Assembly: GCF_028209625.1 (NCBI RefSeq)
Contig: NZ_JAQLDU010000017.1
Span: 1 to 39,344 of the forward strand
DNA length: 39,344 nt
From: Collinsella aerofaciens
GTDB lineage: Bacteria > Actinomycetota > Coriobacteriia > Coriobacteriales > Coriobacteriaceae
Reading direction: 5' to 3'
In this document: positions 39,329 to 39,344 of the stretch, one piece after another
Position numbering within the stretch: position 1 is the stretch's first letter
Layout: each line of letters begins with the position of its first letter
The notes under the pieces: generated by a model
What the model was told of the DNA's origin: nothing
The model's input: only the letters and a program-made list of their open reading frames with translations
The model's database searches: none
Position numbers and translations under genes: made by a program

Positions 39329-39344
39329 ATGCCCCGCAGGAAGA
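39329..39344 (+). CDS. Possible start of a gene cut by the window edge
   Basis: AAAGGGAGG (39312-39320) lies nine bases before an ATG at 39329, giving MPRRK before the sequence ends. The site is strong for a ribosome, but five residues do not identify a product. A basic start of this kind is seen in REP-associated transposases among many other proteins. Confidence 0.35.

Overview
The window looks like chromosome of a high-GC, anaerobic, acetate-forming Gram-positive, most likely a gut Coriobacteriia member such as Collinsella. This is inferred, not proven. The reasons are GC-rich coding sequence, GAAAGGA-type ribosome binding sites, several GTG/TTG starts, two acetate kinases, an LPXTG wall protein, the acetylase (DapH) route to diaminopimelate, a D-aspartate ligase/racemase pair and a group II ECF transporter. 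No rRNA, tRNA, CRISPR array or complete insertion sequence was seen.

Layout. 1-2.7 kb: tandem, diverged acetate kinase genes (minus). 2.7-4.9 kb: an AT-richer MFS transporter and LysR regulator. 5-9.1 kb: housekeeping genes on the minus strand (HIT hydrolase, exonuclease VII XseB/XseA, membrane zinc peptidase, RNase D). 9.2-12.5 kb (plus): a diacylglycerol-kinase-family lipid kinase, a 30-residue membrane peptide and a sortase-anchored C69 dipeptidase. 12.6-16.1 kb: an ECF transporter operon (S component, fused double ATPase, T component). It is preceded by a 22-residue leader peptide with three consecutive Trp codons and an intrinsic terminator, which is a tryptophan attenuator. 16.2-18.3 kb (minus): Asp/Glu racemase and ATP-grasp D-aspartate ligase, a peptidoglycan cross-bridge pair. 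18.5-20.5 kb (plus): MOSC protein and a secreted coiled-coil murein hydrolase. 20.5-22.9 kb (minus): FxLYD protein, HTH-like protein and membrane Ser/Thr kinase.

23.1-30.1 kb (plus) is the most intriguing block: an old-yellow-enzyme/Fe-S flavoprotein, both subunits of an aconitase X dehydratase, an M20 peptidase and an MFS transporter, all in one direction between a recognisable promoter and a terminator. It reads as an uptake, deconjugation, dehydration and ene-reduction cassette for an unknown substrate. 30.2-31.2 kb holds a HigB/HigA-like toxin-antitoxin pair with a third small membrane-protein gene.

31.3-36.6 kb is lysine/diaminopimelate biosynthesis. A lysine riboswitch precedes a single reading frame encoding LysA fused to DapA, then dapB and dapH. 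A divergent M20D amidohydrolase may supply the N-acetyl-diaminopimelate deacetylase step. 36.6-36.9 kb is a dense set of nested inverted repeats. The window ends with a nucleoid-associated NA37 protein, a DUF2974 lipase-like protein, and what may be the first codons of another gene at the right edge.
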